Positions 48,301-62,300 of a stretch of DNA of 64,000 nucleotides are shown here, one piece after another. Origin of the DNA: Lactarius indigo (lineage: Eukaryota; Basidiomycota; Agaricomycetes; Russulales; Russulaceae). Position 1 is the stretch's first letter, and the number at the start of each line of letters is the position of its first letter. The position numbers and the translations under genes were made by a program. The stretch is from assembly GCA_025766275.1 (NCBI GenBank), contig JAFKAC010000012.1, forward strand, positions 1,426,001 to 1,490,000, in the 5' to 3' direction. The notes beneath the pieces were generated by a model. The model was not told the DNA's origin. It was given only the letters and a program-made list of their open reading frames with translations, and made no database searches.

Positions 48301-49952
48301 AATTGCGGACGGTCTCTTCGTCGGGCTCAAGTTCCTCGTCTTTGAGACAGCCGCAGCACTCTGGGTGGCCCGCCTGCGCACGATCTGCTACCGCCTCGTC
48401 CTTGCGCAAGACAAAAAGTGGTTTGACCGCAGCGAGAATGCGGCGGTGAAGTTGTGCCAAATCCTCACGCGCGACGGCGACGACGCACGCTCTCTCATCG
48501 CAACCGTGTTGTCCCAGGCCGTCGTGGTTGTCAGTATGCTCGCTGTCGGTTTGATATGGGCGCTCGCGCGTGGATGGCAACTCACACTTGTCGGGTTCGC
48601 AATCGCACCAGTGTTTATCGTGACCATGATTGTACAGTCGCGTTTGGTCGCGAAGTGCGAGTTACGGAATAAGCGCGCGCGCGAGGACGTGGCTAAAGGC
48701 TATTACGATGTAAGTTGGCCGTCTACTTTGTTTGCGCCGTGGTTGCTCACCGGCTACTTCACAGACTATCATTAACATTCGCGGCATCCGGGCCATGGGC
48801 TTCGAAGGTGTCTTCCTGGAGCGGTTCAACGATTCCGCGGAGCACGCCCTGCACACGGGTGTGCGGGGTGCCTTCGTGGAAGGGTGTACCTATGGTGTCG
48901 CAAGTTCGCTTATCTATCTTTCTGAGGCTTTGCTCTTCTATGCTGGCGCGGTTCTGGTGTCGAAAGGCACATACACATACTTGCAGATGGTCCAAGTCCT
49001 CAATCTGGTCGTCTTTACCGTCAGCATTGGGTCACAGCTCATGGCCTTTAGTACGTTATCACCTTCGCCTCGCCACAACGAGTTGTAGCTGATAGTCTCG
49101 TCCACAGCTCATCGTATTGCAAAATCCGTGCAGGCAACAAGAGACTTCAATCGGCTAGTTAAGCTGAGCACCGACACGGACGAATCTCACGGATCATCCT
49201 GCCCTCCAATCGCCGGTACTATCTCGTTTAACAACGTCTCATTCTCCTACCCTGAGCGACCTGATGCTCCGGTCCTTCGGAACCTTTCGCTTGATATCCG
49301 TGAAGGCGAATCCGTGGCAATCGTCGGGTCGTCAGGTTCTGGAAAGTCTACTCTGGCATATCTACTACAACGGCTATACGAGCCCACGGCTGGCACAATC
49401 ACCGTTGGGCCGTGGTCGCTACACTGCATGGACACCCGACACCTGCGCAACCATATCGCGGTCGTCAGCCAGAACCCACATCTCTTTGACGCGACGGTGA
49501 GCGAGAACATCGCATACGGGACGAACGGGCTCCCGCAATCGGACATCCAACGCGCGGCACTGGTCGCGAACGTGCACGACTTTGTCGAGGGCCTGCCACA
49601 GGGATACGACACGCTCGTCGGGGAGAACGCGGCGCTCATTTCCGGTGGGCAGGCGCAACGCCTGCAGATCGCGCGTGCGCTCGTGCGGCCCGCCAACGTG
49701 CTCATCCTGGACGAGTGTACGAGCGCGCTCGACGGCGCAAACCAGGCTGCGGTGCTGGCGACTGTGCTTGGTGCCAAGGCGGGTCGCACGACGATCATGA
49801 TCACGCACAAACTGCCCGTCATGCGCATGTGCGACCGTATCATCGTTGTGCACGAAGGCAGGATCGCGGAACAGGGCACGTACGATGACCTCGTCGCTCG
49901 TAGAGGCGTATTTGCGCAACTCGCAAGTGGCGGGGAATGGTCGGGCGAGTGA
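45306..49952 (+). CDS. STE6: Full-size ABC-B transporter, a-factor-type pheromone exporter (Ste6)
   Basis: Five exons (45306-45907, 45969-47179, 47229-48709, 48765-49050, 49108-49952), 1,474 residues. Layout TMD1-NBD1-TMD2-NBD2. NBD1: Walker A GGSGSGKST about 467, signature LSGGQRQR about 581, Walker B with DEATSALD about 605 (split by a 49-nt intron). A Ser/Arg-rich linker of roughly 250 residues follows. NBD2: GSSGSGKST about 1266, ISGGQAQR about 1371, DECTSALD about 1395. Both ATP sites look competent. The large divergent linker, non-duplicated N-terminus and length resemble basidiomycete Ste6, which exports farnesylated pheromone across the plasma membrane; general ABC-B multidrug exporters are the alternative. 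STE24, which matures the same cargo, is in this window at 7965-9640. Confidence 0.85.
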
Positions 49953-50310
49953 TCTTGTCGACTGTTTGATCTTTCATACCTTTTCTTTTCCTTTTTTTAT
50001 ATATCGCGAATGGCTTCGACCTGGGGTAGTACTGAAGCACAACTAACCGAACTGTATTCTTCATTCTTCGATATTCACTCCTTGTGTTCACGCTTTCTTT
50101 CTTTTCCCATTGTATTTTTCTCGACACCACACGTAGCACTATGTATCGCTCATCCATTATACCGCGACACACCCATCCAATACTTAACAACGAATGGAAC
50201 GATTTGAATGACTCTGACCGCGACCATTTTACCCACTTAAGTAAGCCCGATTGGTGTGATGCCAGTGTGTGGTCAGCCGGAACCATTCTAGATCAGAGCG
50301 AACAACCAAG
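49953..50310. other. Intergenic, STE6 3' flank and PTPA promoter
   Basis: T-rich stretch with tatatat at about 49999, likely 3'-end signals, then about 150 bp before the next ATG. No gene seen. Confidence 0.4.
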
Positions 50311-51811
50311 ATGACATCGTTATCGTTTCAGCCACTTCAAAAAGCGATCCTAACCAAAGAACAACTTGAAGCGTTCCAGGCCTCTAGCACATATGCCTCG
50401 ATAACGTCCTACGTCGAGGCACTCAATAACGCAGTCGTCGGCGTCAAGCTGACCGATGAATGCGCGGAATCGCAGGTACGCCGACTCGCCATTTACCATT
50501 CAATCTACTGAATACATACGAACCCGCTAACCAGACCCATATTAGGGGGTCACGGCTCTGCTGGAAGTGCTGGATCGCGTAGAAGCGCTGGCGAGCGAGA
50601 CGCCGCCTGTAGACAACGCCGCGTCGAGGTTCGGGAATCCCGCATTCAAGACGTTCTATGACAAGGTGCAACAGGTGCGTGCGTGCGGATCGCCTTTCTG
50701 TGTTTCGTGTTGATGGTGTGGGGCCAAAGGCTGCCCCACAGTTGCACGAGTTGCTGCCTGCCTTTCCCCCCGAGGCCGTTCCCGAAGTGTCGGGGTATTT
50801 CGTAGAGTCGTGGGGGAACCGGACGCGCGTCGACTATGGGAGCGGTATGGAGCTCAACTTCCTTTGCTGGCTGTGTGTGTCCTTTTTTTTCCCCTTGGTT
50901 CTTATATCTTGATGTGTTGGACGTAGACTCTGTCTCGAACGATTGGGGGTCGTGAATGAGAGTGATCACGTAGCATTGGTGATCAAGGTGTTTTGGAGGT
51001 TAGCGTCCTCCCTTCTGGTCCCGGCGTTCTCGAACACTGATTTTTGTAAAAATAGATACGTCCAGGTGATGCGCACTCTGCAGTCTACGTACTGGCTTGA
51101 GCCTGCCGGTTCACACGGGGTGTGGGGTTTGGACGATTACCATTTCCTGCCGTTTTTGTTTGGGTCGGCGCAACTACGAGGTGCGTATTAATAGCACCTA
51201 GCCCAAAATTGGGTCTCTGATGCACTCTCTTAGATCATAAATACCTACGGCCAAAATCGATCCACGACAACGAGGTCGTCGAAGAATTCTCTAAGGATTA
51301 CATTTACTTTGCGTGCATACGATTTATCAACTCGGTAACGTTCAGTGTATTTCCTACATTTTTAACTGCGGCTTATACGCGCTTAGGTTAAGACCGCGTC
51401 GTTGCGATGGCATTCACCGATGCTGGATGATATTTCGGCGGTACGCCTGTTCTATTGTGACTGTCGGAAATGTGGTCGAATTAGGAAACCTCTCAGGTAA
51501 AGACGTGGGACAAAGTCAACCAAGGCATGATAAAGATGTATCACGCAGAGGTGTTGGGGAAGTTACCCGTGATTCAGCACTTCCTCTTTGGATCGATTCT
51601 GCCTTACGAAGGGCCGGTCGTGCCGATTCCTGCCGGTCACCAGGATGATGGGCACGGGCACTCACATGGTGATGCATCAGACCCGCACGCTGGTTGGCAT
51701 GATCCCTGCGGCATTCCTGTTCCGTCGGCTTTCGCAGCCGCGGCCGAGGAGCAGAAGCGCGGAGGAACAAGACTTGGAGGACCTGGAATTCGACCAGTTC
51801 CGTTTGACTAG
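50311..51811 (+). CDS. PP2A phosphatase activator (PTPA/Rrd family prolyl isomerase)
   Basis: About eight exons give a PTPA-domain protein. This family re-activates the PP2A catalytic subunit and has peptidyl-prolyl isomerase activity; yeast members are Rrd1 and Rrd2. Visible landmarks in order: [106 protein letters not shown] and [15 protein letters not shown]. The C-terminus is His/Gly/Asp-rich ([20 protein letters not shown]) and ends with [12 protein letters not shown], a short extension beyond the catalytic core. Introns are about 50-65 nt, GT-AG, in phase. The start at 50311 was chosen over an in-frame 50269 ATG because MTSLSFQPL fits the family N-terminus. Whether it is the Rrd1 or Rrd2 orthologue cannot be decided by eye. 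Confidence 0.93.
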
Positions 51812-52133
51812 CTTATGCCTTGCCAGTGAAGTCCATAGTAACGTTGTACAAAATCACTTGAAGACAGTAAAAACGATAGTTGTCTGAGTTGTTGTTGTGG
51901 TACGACAATCGAGAGTGGAAAGTCACCTCGGGAGTTGCCGGTGCAGCTTCGTTTTTGCCTTGCTCCGTCGGTTTCTGTCACCATCTTCCTTCCGCCTTCC
52001 ACGGCATCAACGACGAAGGGCAAGTACGACGCTCAGCCAACACTGGCGACAGCGGCCAACCCTTTCCCTCTGACTTTTTCAATCTTACCTTAGCTCAAGT
52101 CGTTTTTGCACTTCATAATCCCCCCCTTCTGCC
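51812..52133. other. Intergenic, promoter of chitin synthase
   Basis: About 320 bp with pyrimidine-rich sequence and a C7 run just before the ATG. No gene seen. Confidence 0.4.
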
Positions 52134-55100
52134 ATGAAGAGGCAGTCAACCATCCACCACCAGAGGCTCGAAGCCGTGAATGATCTCGTCACCCTCTCTC
52201 CCCTATCGGACGATACAATTGTCTCGTGTATTCGTGAAAGATTCCTTTCTGACACCGTCTACACTGGCATCAGCAAATCTGTACTCGTCGCTGTCAACCC
52301 ACACAAATTCGTACCCAGCAACGCCGACTCTGTTCTTCACAAATATGCTGCCGAGTATCGTAGCACGTCCGAAGACAAGGAGCACCTTCCCCCACATATA
52401 TTCCAGCTTGCCAACAACGCGTATTACCACATGCGTCGAACAACACAAGACCAGACCATCATTCTCAGGTGAGCCTCCCTTCACTTTTTGGCAAGACACA
52501 ACTTTAATGTGACGTCTGGCAGCGGCGAGACAGGAAGCGGAAGGTCTGAGAACCGCAGGCTTGCCATCAAAACGCTTTTGGAGTTGAGCGTCAGCAATCC
52601 TGGTAAAAAGGGATCTAAGCTCGCGCACCAGGTCCCTGCCGCCGAGTTCGTGCTCGAATCTTTCGGGAACGCCCGCACACTCTTCAACGCGAATGCGTCA
52701 CGTTTTGGGAAATACACCGAGCTCCAGTTCACCGAGCGCGGACGCCTATGCGGAATCAAGACCCTCGACTATTATCTCGAACGCAACCGCGTCGCGGGCG
52801 CTCCTTCCGGCGAGCGAAATTTTCACATCTTCTATTACCTTTTTGCTGGCGCGTCGGCGGAGGAGCGACAACACATGCAACTCATCGACAAGACCCCGTT
52901 CCGATATCTTGGTCAGCGTGGGACACCCAGCCGTCAAAACATGCGCGACGACGACGCACAACGTTTTGAACAACTCAAAGCGGCCCTCAAGAATGTCGGG
53001 TTCTCCAAGCGTCACGTCGCGCAGACTTGCCAGTTGATTGCAGCCATCCTCCATCTTGGCAACCTTGAATTTGCGATTGATCGAGGTCGTGATGTCGATG
53101 CCGCGGTCGTTCGCAACCAGGATACCTTGGCCCTAGTCGCCGACTTCCTGGGTGTCACACCTTCGGCTTTGGAGACGGCGCTCTCATACAAGACCAAACT
53201 CGTCAAGAAAGAGCTATGCACGGTTTTCCTTGACCCGGATGGTGCGGCTGACAACCGCGACGATCTGGCCAAGACGCTCTATTCTCTACTCTTTTCATGG
53301 CTTAATGAGCACGTCAACGAGCGCCTCTGTCGCGACGATTTTGTGACGTTTATCGGCCTTTTCGATCTTCCTGGATCACAGAACCTCACTTCCCGCCCTA
53401 ACTCTCTTGACCAGTTCTGCATCAATTTTGCCAATGAACGCCTCCAAAACTTTGTTCAAAGGAAGCTCTTCGAGAGCCACGTCGCGGAGTACAACAGCGA
53501 GGGCATCGCTCGCTACGTGCCACAAGTGCCCTATTTCGATAATTCGGAATGTCTGCGACTCCTACAGAACCAACCCGGTGGTCTCATCCACATAATGGAT
53601 GACCAAGCACGACGCGCGCCGAAAAAGACGGATCACACCATGGTCGAAGCGTTTGGCAAACGCTGGGCCAATCATTCATCCTTCAAGGTCGGCTCGGTGG
53701 ACCGTTCGGGCTTCCCTACTTTCACAATCAGCCACTTCAATGGGCCTGTCACCTACTCATCTGAGGGCTTCCTCGAACGAAACCTCGATGCACTTAACCC
53801 TGACTTTGTTTCCTTGCTTCGCGGTACTACCCAAGCCGCTGATGCAGGAGAGGGTTCGGGCTCCAACAATCCATTCGTGCGTGGCCTGTTCTCGGGTAAG
53901 GCCATCGCCACCCAAATGCACCCCCGTAACGAGGACACGATTGTGGCCGCGCAGCAGCCTGTCAAACCCATGCGCGCGCCTTCTACTCGACGGAAGAACA
54001 CGGTCAGACGCGCCCCTACTCTTGGTGATGTTGAGGAAAAGGATCGTGACGAAGACGACGCGGCCCCCACTACGCTGAACGGTTCCAGCCCTTGCGTCGC
54101 CGGCGAATTCCGTAGTGCGCTTGACACGCTATTCGAGACTTTGGAGGAAACGCAGACATGGTATGTGTTCTGCGTGAACCCGAATGACTCGCAACTGCCA
54201 AATCAGTTGGAAGGCCGCTCGGTCAAAGGCCAGATCCGTAGCTTGGGATTGACTGAGATCGCGCGGCGATGCGCGAACGTGTTTGAGGTTGGCATGACGC
54301 CGCGCGAGTTCTGTGACCGGTATCGGGAGAAACTTGCCGAGGTGGGAATTACGGACGGTGAATCGCGGGAGCAGATCGAAAGAGCCAAGGCGGCACTGGG
54401 CTTCGAAGACAATGATTTGGTCGTTGGCCAGTACAAGGTACGTACTTTTAAAAATTGTTATCCACGATAACCTGATGTTCTTTGTCTCTGTGCTCCCTAG
54501 GTCTTCCTGTCTCATGCGGCTTTCCACACCCTCGAAGACCACCTGCGTTCTAAAGACACCGAGGAGATCAAGCGTAACCGTATGCGAGAAGCTGAAGTCG
54601 AGGCGGGCCTTGATCCGCGAGGCCTGTCTGACCCATATGCACCGTATCGAGGACAGGAGAGCGAGCAGGATCCCCAATCACCTTATCCTGGCCAAGGCGA
54701 TGCTTTCAATCAGTCCAGCCAGGCCCTTCCGCTTGTTGCCAATGCTTCACCTTTCCAGCGCGCTGACATGTACAATGACTATGACGAGCGACAGTCGCTT
54801 CGGAGCGAGGAGTTCGACGGGCGGAGCAGACTGACGAGCAACCGCGACGATACGATGTCTATTGGGACCGAGTCATACGCGCCATCACGTAACATGTTCC
54901 AGAATGTGGACAAGAAAGCGCTGCTTGAGAAGGAGGCACTCCCAGGAGAAATCCATGATGGAGAAACAGCCGAGATTATCAAGGAGACCTCCGCACGTCG
55001 CCGATGGGTCGCAATTTGCTGGCTGCTCACGTGGTGGGTGCCAACGCCATTTTTGCGGTGGTTCGGGCGCATGAAGCGCATGGACGTTCGGCAAGCATGG

Positions 55101-58100
55101 CGCGAAAAGCTCGCGCTGAACATGATTATCTGGCTCTTTTGTGCTTCCGCGGTGTTCGTCATCGCCGTGTTGGGCAACTTGATCTGTCCCACGGAGCACG
55201 TTTTCTCAACAAGCGAGCTGGCATCGCACAGCGTGGAGAATAGCCCAAATAACGTCTACGTGGCCATTCGCGGAGAAGTGTTTGATCTAACGCAGGTCGC
55301 TCGGACGCACCTGCGGATTGTACCTGTCGTCTCAGAGAAATCGATCTTGAAATACGGGGGCACCATCGCGGACGATCTTTTCCCCGTCCAGGTGAATTAT
55401 TCAATGGTGCACTATCCTCTTCGCTTCGCTGACAATTGCGCAGGTGAGCGCGCTCTGCAATGGCGTTGATGGGAGCGTCAGCCCATACGTGATTCTCAAC
55501 TTCGACAATAACACCGACACGAACTCCCAGTACCATGACTTCCGCGTCTTTACCAACGATTCACGGCCTGACTGGTACTTTGAGAGCATGACGATCATGC
55601 GCTGGAACAACCGGAGGGGATTTGTCGGCTACACGCCAAAGGAAATTCGCAATATGGCTAACTCCGGACGATCTATCGGTGTTTACAGGGGACTGGTTTA
55701 CGACGTTACGAATTATCTTCAGTTCCCGCCGGCTACAAGGGCGCCATACGGTCAACAAGCTCCTCAGGTCAACGTAAATTTCATGGATGGCAATGTCCTT
55801 GACATCTTCAAGTACAACTCCGGCCATGATATCAGCAAGGCGCTGGATAACCTCAACATTGACTCGAATGTCCTATCGGCTCAGAAAGTGTGTCTCCGAA
55901 ATCTGTTCACGATTGGCAAGGTGGACAATCGCAACTCGCCACAATGCTTGTTCTCGACGTACATCCTGCTTGCCCTATCAGTTCTTATGGTCAGCGTGAT
56001 CGGCTTCAAGTTCTTGGCCTCCGTCAACTTCAGCTCACCGCGTGCACCCGAGGATCATGACAAATTTGTAATTTGCCAGGTCCCATGTTATACAGAGGGC
56101 GACTCATCTCTCAGGCGGACCATCGACTCGCTCGCGCAGCTGAAGTACGACGACAAGCGTAAGCTGCTCGTCGTCATCTGTGACGGTATGATTGTTGGAT
56201 CCGGCAACGACAAACCCACGCCACGGATCGTACTAGACATTTTGGGCGCAGATCCTAACCAGGACCCCGAACCGTTAAGTTTCCAGTCGCTGGGCGAAGG
56301 TGCAAAACAACATAATATGGGCAAGGTATACTCGGGGCTATATGAGACGAATGGCCACGTCGTGCCATACATGGTTCTCGTGAAGGTCGGCAAACCGACT
56401 GAGCGCTCGCGGCCCGGGAATCGCGGCAAGAGAGATTCGCAAATCATGCTCATGAACTTCCTGAACAAGGTGAGCCCCTCCAGAGCTTCTACTTGTACCG
56501 CGACTGGCTTTAATCATGGCCCGCCTAGGTTCACTTCAATGCCCCAATGAGTCCGATGGAACTAGAGATGTACCACCAGATCAAAAACGTCATCGGTGTC
56601 AACCCGTCTTTCTACGAGTATCTGTTTACGGTAGACGCCGATACCACGGTGGATCCAATGTCCGTCAACAGGCTGATTTCTGCGTAAGTGTTAATGGATT
56701 TCCGGTGTGGCTCGCTTTCTAATTGCTGGGTAGAATGATTCACGATAAGAAGCTCATCGCCGTTTGCGGTGAAACTGGACTGGCTAACGCCAAACAGTCA
56801 ATCATCACCATGATGCAGGTATACGAGTACTTCATCTCACATCATCTGGCCAAGGCATTCGAGAGTTTATTCGGATCCGTCACCTGTCTTCCCGGATGTT
56901 TCTCGCTCTATCGTCTGCGCACGCCCGATACCCACAAACCCCTGCTCGTCGCCAACCAACTGGTAATAGACTATGCCGAAAACCGGGTCGACACGCTACA
57001 TATGAAGAATCTTTTACACTTGGGTGAAGATCGGTACTTGACTACGCTGCTCCTCAAACACTTCTCGAACTTCAAGACTCAATTCGTCCGTGACGCGCAT
57101 GCCTACACTGTCGCGCCGGACGACTGGAAGGTGCTGCTGTCGCAACGTCGTCGCTGGATCAACTCTACAGTACACAACCTCGGCGAGTTGATATTCCTTG
57201 ACAGGCTCTGTGGCTTCTGCTGTTTCTCCATGCGCTTCATCGTCATGATTGACCTCTTGTCTACTATCATCCAACCTGTCTCAGTCGCATATGTACGTAT
57301 AATCTCTCCTCGTCGTTCTCCTGACGTGCTCAACATTTTTCAGATCGTCTATCTGGTCGTCCTGACGGCTGGCGAGCACAAGGCCATTCCGACTCTGTCA
57401 TTGATCTTGATCGCAGCGGTGTACGGTCTCCAAGCTCTAGTCTTTATCCTCCGCCGCAAATGGGACATGGTTGGCTGGATGATATTCTACATACTCGCAA
57501 TACCCGCATTCTCATTCCTCCTTCCCTTGTACTCATTCTGGAGGATGGACGATTTCTCGTGGGGTCAGACACGTATCGTCATGGGTGAGGCCGGTAAGAA
57601 GATGATCGTCCACGTATGTACTCCACTTTTCAATGACCGAAGTACCCGTGGCTTACCATGAATCCGTAGGATGAAGGCAAATTCGACCCGCGCTCGATCC
57701 CATTGAAGTCATGGAACGATTATGTGAGTCAGGTCTTTTATATCAATTTCTACGTTCGTCCAACGACGAATTCTGCAGGAAAACGAGTTATGGGATAAGG
57801 GTTCGAATCACAGCATAGGATCGTGGGTTCCCCCAACGAAGCTCAAGAACGAAGGGTATCCAGAATCACGGACCTCAGTTTATGGTCGCGAAACATACTA
57901 CGAGCCCAACTTTCCACGTAGCTTTTCACCATCTCCATCGCAACTCGGCAACGGAGCCTATGCCTCCCCACCCGGGTATCAATCAGGACGGAATACCCCC
58001 AATGGCGGCTATGGCTACCCACAGACAGACGGTGGTCAGACCTATCACCAATCGTCGTTCTCGCGACCACCAACGAACTACCTCGATGTTGCAATACCCA

Positions 58101-58318
58101 CTTCACGCTCTGACGCCGCGGGCGAATTCGGTGCGACTGGGCCATCCGACGCGGACATCGATCGTGCCGTGCAGGCACTTTTGCACGACGCTGACCTCAA
58201 CTCGATCACGAAGCGCGAGATTCGACGGAAACTGGAGGAGCAGTTCGGTGTGGACCTATCTTCGCGGAAGACTACCATCAACGCCGCGATAGACCGAGGT
58301 CTTCTGAGTCACGCATAG
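52134..58318 (+). CDS. Chitin synthase with N-terminal myosin motor-like domain (class V type)
   Basis: Nine exons (52134-52468, 52523-54437, 54501-55391, 55444-56469, 56529-56683, 56734-57292, 57344-57613, 57670-57723, 57779-58318), 1,914 residues. It makes cell-wall chitin from UDP-GlcNAc at the hyphal tip. Residues 1-750 are myosin-head-like ([50 protein letters not shown]). Membrane segments follow about 950-1000, then a cytochrome-b5-like region (ECTFGY-type [20 protein letters not shown]). The GT2 catalytic domain is about 1230-1660 with VDADTTVDP about 1423, EDRYLT about 1539 and QRRRW about 1577, then C-terminal membrane helices. The last ~60 residues form a DEK C-terminal domain. The motor P-loop reads GETGSGRSE: the invariant Lys is Arg (residue 119), so ATP hydrolysis by the motor is doubtful. 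The catalytic domain looks intact. Confidence 0.95.
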
Positions 58319-59368
58319 ATACGATACTAAGACCTTTTTCTTTGACGGACTTTATAAGCCTCGGACTTTTGAGCTTGCCCTACCTACTTCACATTCCTTT
58401 TCGAGCCACCCACATTCAGACTTTTCTCTTGTCAGGACTTCTCCAACCCTCGCACGGCTAATCTCGGACTATGCATCACATTTTGTGCTCTGATAATCGC
58501 ATCGCATATATCCTGAATATAAATTACCATTAAGTACGAAACAGGCCCAGAGGCACGAACTGTTAATCTCCTGGTGCCAGTGTCAGTATATAAAATAGAA
58601 TTGGGTTTGCACTTCGTACTGCTGTATATTTCACCTTGCTTGCCGGTCGTATGGTAGGTCGAAACTTGTGTACACGCGGTCGCTTTCCGCCAGTTCGTTC
58701 ATCGTGGGTTATTTCGTTTAAATAAAAATACTTACAATACAAAATCGGATTTCGTCTTTTGGCGTTCTCTTTCAATCTCTCTCATGTTTTCCGTTTTCGG
58801 TTTCTCTCACTGCGTTCTTTTTCCCTTTCTCTTTGCGTGACTTTCGATCGCCTGTCCTTTACGGATGCGATCATGTCGTCGTCTCCACCCTGCTGGTTGT
58901 AACACAACGGTTTGTTCAATGCTAGCGTTGAGTGAATCTCACTTGCTCTTTTGAATGTAGAAGTGGGGGATAGGCAGTAGAGAATCACCAATAACAACAC
59001 ACAGGGCTCCGCCGAATAGATTATGATTGAATGCACCCCATGTATTATCCATCGTTCTCTGAACTTTAGCTCTGAACTGGAAACTACCACTTTTATCACA
59101 TATCCCAACTTATATAAAAACAAGCAAGGTTTTCGTCGACAAAATCGACACCTAGTCATACATGACGAGATAACACAATACCACAATCTCAACACAGAGG
59201 TCGAGTTCACGGTAGCCCAGGTATTACAGTAAGGGTATCAATAACAAAAAAACATCGATCACGTTCAAACTGGAATTTTTGCACAGGTCCATAAACCCCG
59301 TTGAGGCGTTTCGTGAAAGCGCGAAAAAGAAAACAAAAAACATGTTGCGTCACTGCCACAGACGGAGC
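58319..59368. other. Intergenic, convergent 3' ends
   Basis: About 1 kb between the converging 3' ends of the chitin synthase and the EF-hand protein gene. AT-rich, with aaataaaa near 58722. No supported gene. Confidence 0.4.
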
Positions 59369-62300
59369 TCACGTCCGCTGGGGGCTCACAGCGGCTTCTG
59401 CGAGTTGGCGGAGGAGCTGCTCGATTGTTTCGATGCGAGTGTGCATTTTGTTGAGTCGATCTTCGAGTGACATCAGTCGCTGTTCCGTCGAAAAGGTCTT
59501 GTCGTCATCGTTCTTCGGAGCCTGGCAGCGAATCAGGTGGTGTTCCTCAGTATGCTTGCCGGAGCTGCGTATCAACTCGGGACATGCGTCACTCCCTTCG
59601 CAAGCCTCACATAAGAAAAGGTCGTCTGATAAAGCCTTCAGCAACAGCACTTGAATACGCAGACGAGGACTGACCTTCGCATTTGACGCAATACCAGCAT
59701 GGGAAGGAAAGAGGTCCGTTGCACTTGCCACATGTAGGCAGGTCGCTGTCCTGTTTCTGTTTCTGTGCCTGCTCTGTGCTTTGCAGGGTCTCTTGTTCCT
59801 GTTCTTTGGGCATATCCTCGACACCTTCGGCTTTACTCTTCGAATCCTCCGGAGCATCAGGACCATTGTCCGGTTTGTCGTCTTTGGGTGGCGTTTCAGA
59901 GGGGACGTCCTCGGAACTCGACTCGGCCTCGGCTCCTCTCTTCGTATCCTCCGGGGCATCAGAATCGTTTTCCGGTTTGCCGTCTTTGGGTGAGGTTTCA
60001 GAAGGGACACCCTCAAGGCTTGATGCGGCCTCCGCGCCCGGAACGGTCTGCTCTTCTTTATCTTTATCTTGTGCCTGTGGAGAAGCCTCCGCGATCCTCT
60101 TGCAGAACTCTTCTGCTTTGGTGAATGCATTTCGTGCCGCTGTCAATGCACGGCCGTGCTGACGTGTCAGCACAGTGGTGCGAGCTTTGATGAGCCTGTG
60201 ATACGGTTCATGTGGGGCCGGGATGTCTCGGCGATGGGTTATGCGCGCAGCCACACACGCCGGCGCACAGCAGAGATCTACAGGGTTGTGGGACTTGGTG
60301 CCTTCATTGATACAATCAAGACAGAACAGCCGAGGCCCGCCAATGAGGCCTCCACACCAATCACACCGTGCGTTCCTACAGTCTGCGTTAGAGAGGAACT
60401 CAGAACGAGGCAAGGTTCAAAACTCACTCGTGTACCCATGTATGGGCCCGTATGTGGTCAATCCTCGAACTATAAAAGCACGCGTCCGCAGGGGTCAGCC
60501 GCTGTACGGCCGCACAGCACCGTTCGGACTCTTCGTCGCTGGTTGGTTCTCCAAAGTAGCAGTAGCGGATGACCAAAGAGAGTACCGTCTTCCGGTCGTC
60601 CCGACGTTGGGCAAAGTATGACCATGACCAACGTTCCCGACGTACGTCGTTCCTCACAGCTGCAATTGCGAACCCCCACAACGCACGGGGCTTGTTGTCC
60701 GAAAGTTCCTTGATGCTAGGATATACTGTGAGATAGCGAGGAGGCATCCGTCGGAACACCATCGGTCCACCTGAGTTCTCAGTGTCCGCAGAAAGGCCCC
60801 AGACACCAGCCAGGGAATCACGCTCTGCATCGAACCGGCCAGTGAAGAAGATGGTAGACCAAAATACATTGGGGAAAGTCATCTTGAACTTGACCTCTAT
60901 GACATCGTTGTCACCTTTGGACCAAGACCCAGTGATCGTGTAGCGTCCTCTGTTAGACCAGGCGTTTGCCTTTAATTCGTGCTCCCCTTCGGCGGGCTCG
61001 AGGACAAACGTCATCATCGAGTCAGTTCCGCTGGTTGCTAGGGTGTCGTCGTCCTCATAAAAATAACCGTGCCAGTGTCCTAAACTGAAATACAGATAAG
61101 AGAATCAGAGAAAAGGCAGACAGATAGAAGTAGAGAGCGCACATATCCTTTAAAGGTGGCTCAACATCGGGATAATTTGGAGTGTCGTCAATTGAATATC
61201 CATCATAGACCCAGTCGTCAAGAGCCAACTCGTCTTTATGCTCATACTTCAAAATCTCTTCCAGCTTGATGTCTTTATCTTCGTCCTCATCGTTGTATGG
61301 TATGACTGGCGGGTCGAGATTCCGGACATAATCCGCAGTCCACAAATCATTCGCGATATGAAAATGCTTAAACTGCACTTGCGTCAGGAGGAAGAACATC
61401 CCAGAAGAGAAAGTAGCGACTAACGATGCCATAAGCGAAGTTCTGGAACTGCTTTTCGGGGTCGTGCTTTTGTTGAGTGAATATGTCTGTGTGTGGATTG
61501 ACCGTGTCGGTGCTACTGACCAAGATGACGGAAATAGGGGCGACGTACTTGTGAGATCATTGACGCGGTATCGGATAGCATCTTTCACGTAGAGAATGGT
61601 TTCCACGCTGTACCAAAGTTCACGCGAGTCCAGTACTTTCGTCCGCATCGCCCGCATGATCTCGTAGTGCCGCTTCATCAGTAAGTAGGTTAAGGGAAAA
61701 ACCGTCTATGGATCACAATCAAGACGAGCGAATTACTGAAGGCGTAGTCTTGCACCGACCTTCTCAATGCGGCCTACACCTGTGATAAGGGTGAGGGTAT
61801 CCAGGCCATCGATAGTGTAATCTACAGCCTTCAGATTCGTATTTAGTCGAGCTTCCTCTGCTTCCAGATACGACTTGAATCTATCCCAGTTGTTTGGACC
61901 AGATTCGGGTTGAAGCGGCGTCACAGCAGCGGTCAGCGTGTGGACTGAGCTCCAAACGAAGCGGAAGTAGTCGTCGACAGCCAACCGGTTGGGTGGGAGC
62001 ACTTCAGCGCGAATCCCTTCCATCTTGGCAAGCAATTCCTCGATCTTATTGGCATAGTCAATGATAGACGCCCTATATCCTGCTCACTGCTCAGCACGGC
62101 ACTCTGATCACACAACGAACACAACTTACCAACTGCCCAGAAAGCTACCCAGTGAGGCAAGCTGCGACTCATGAGACAACATCCACTTGGTTCTAAAGCA
62201 AGACTAACCTCCAGCCGGCCGGCCTCGAACTGGTAAATCGATTCATTTCAGAGATCGTGATGAATCCCGACGCATCATCATCAAAAGCCTCTAAGATAGG

